Position numbers and translations under genes: made by a program
Assembly (NCBI GenBank): GCA_028641055.1
Contig: CM054058.1
Span: 496,761,919-496,825,918, forward strand
DNA length: 64,000 nt
Direction of reading: 5' to 3'
Source: Alopecurus myosuroides
Taxonomy: Eukaryota; Streptophyta; Magnoliopsida; Poales; Poaceae
Notes under the pieces: model-generated
What the model saw: only the letters and a program-made list of their open reading frames with translations
The model's database searches: none
Told to the model about the DNA's origin: nothing
Part shown: piece by piece, positions 63,620 through 64,000 of the stretch
How positions within the stretch are numbered: the first letter of the stretch is position 1
Layout of the letters: each line of letters opens with the position of its first letter

Positions 63620-64000
63620 AACCACCATTTTCATTACTTAGTTTCCTGATCACTTGACGGAATACATCATAGTCACACCCTATGTTCACTGCCCCACTGC
63701 TCGAGCTTCATCTTCATCCACCATCGGGCAAAACACACATGCGGTCACTAGTAGCCGGAGAGTTGATGCGGGGATTGTATCACCTAGCCGTGGAGGCCCT
63801 TGAAGTAAACTCTTCACCTGATACATGTAAAATGAAATCTATACCTAATAATAAAAGCAATAAGGTTTCAGCCAAAATTTTCGTCCAGCCTAAAATGACA
63901 GTTTTACCCTCCCACGAAATTACATATTGCTGCTTTGTTGCCACGAAACGGTTCGTACCTACAGATAGAAAACTTGGATCTTCTCATCCATCCTGCTCCT
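63620..64000. other. unclassified right flank
   Basis: No coding frame. Around 63835-63900 there is sequence of a type I associate with common grass repeats (TACCTAATAATAAAAGC, AAAATTTTCGTCCAGCC), but I cannot name the class. Confidence 0.3.

Overview
The window is intergenic DNA of a large-genome grass. The repeat types and the acidic and gag-like reading frames point to the Triticeae (wheat, barley or rye relatives). No intact host gene was recognised. Almost all of the 64 kb is LTR retrotransposon, stacked as nested insertions whose borders can be read directly from matching target-site duplications (TSDs).

Layout. 1-1195 holds the end of an unidentified LTR element with an initiator-Met type primer site. 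1196-5662 (element B, minus strand) is a pol-less Athila-like retrotransposon with one LTR, a TGGCGCC-type primer site and an intact 477-codon acidic ORF. 5663-6710 is an old mosaic that includes a plus-strand relic LTR. 6711-63614 (element A, minus strand, TSD TCCTC on both sides) is one pol-less Athila-like element. It has been expanded to 56.9 kb by three ~15 kb Gypsy elements of a single Tat/Retand-type family: C (10751-25823, plus, TSD ACTTG), D (26259-45039, minus, TSD GTTCC) and E (45940-61050, minus, TSD CTCTA). D is itself split by a CACTA transposon (37445-41238, TSD TGC), which carries a TAA-flanked Harbinger-like element (38624-40487) with a broken GC-rich gene. E sits inside a further unclassified insert F (about 45161-61470). 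63620-64000 is unclassified flank.

Elements C, D and E share one architecture: an 857-866 bp LTR with a TATA box, a PBS, gag-protease, an in-frame UAG, then pol (RT, a degenerate RNase H, a second RNase H, integrase). Downstream, in antisense, lies a second gene with its own TATA box. It runs from just inside the 3' LTR back toward pol. I could model it as eight exons with the same splice phases in all three copies. Its N-terminus matches the 'putative gypsy type transposon' (PF04195-type) domain, and its C-terminal half is coiled coil plus acidic low-complexity sequence. All three copies of the antisense gene carry disabling mutations.

LTR comparison by eye gives a time order that agrees with the nesting. 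A is oldest (about 9% mismatch in a sampled stretch). D (18 substitutions) and E (16) are intermediate. C is youngest (3 substitutions in 866 bp) and has nearly intact gag and pol. Exact coordinates come from manual reading and may be off by a base or two.
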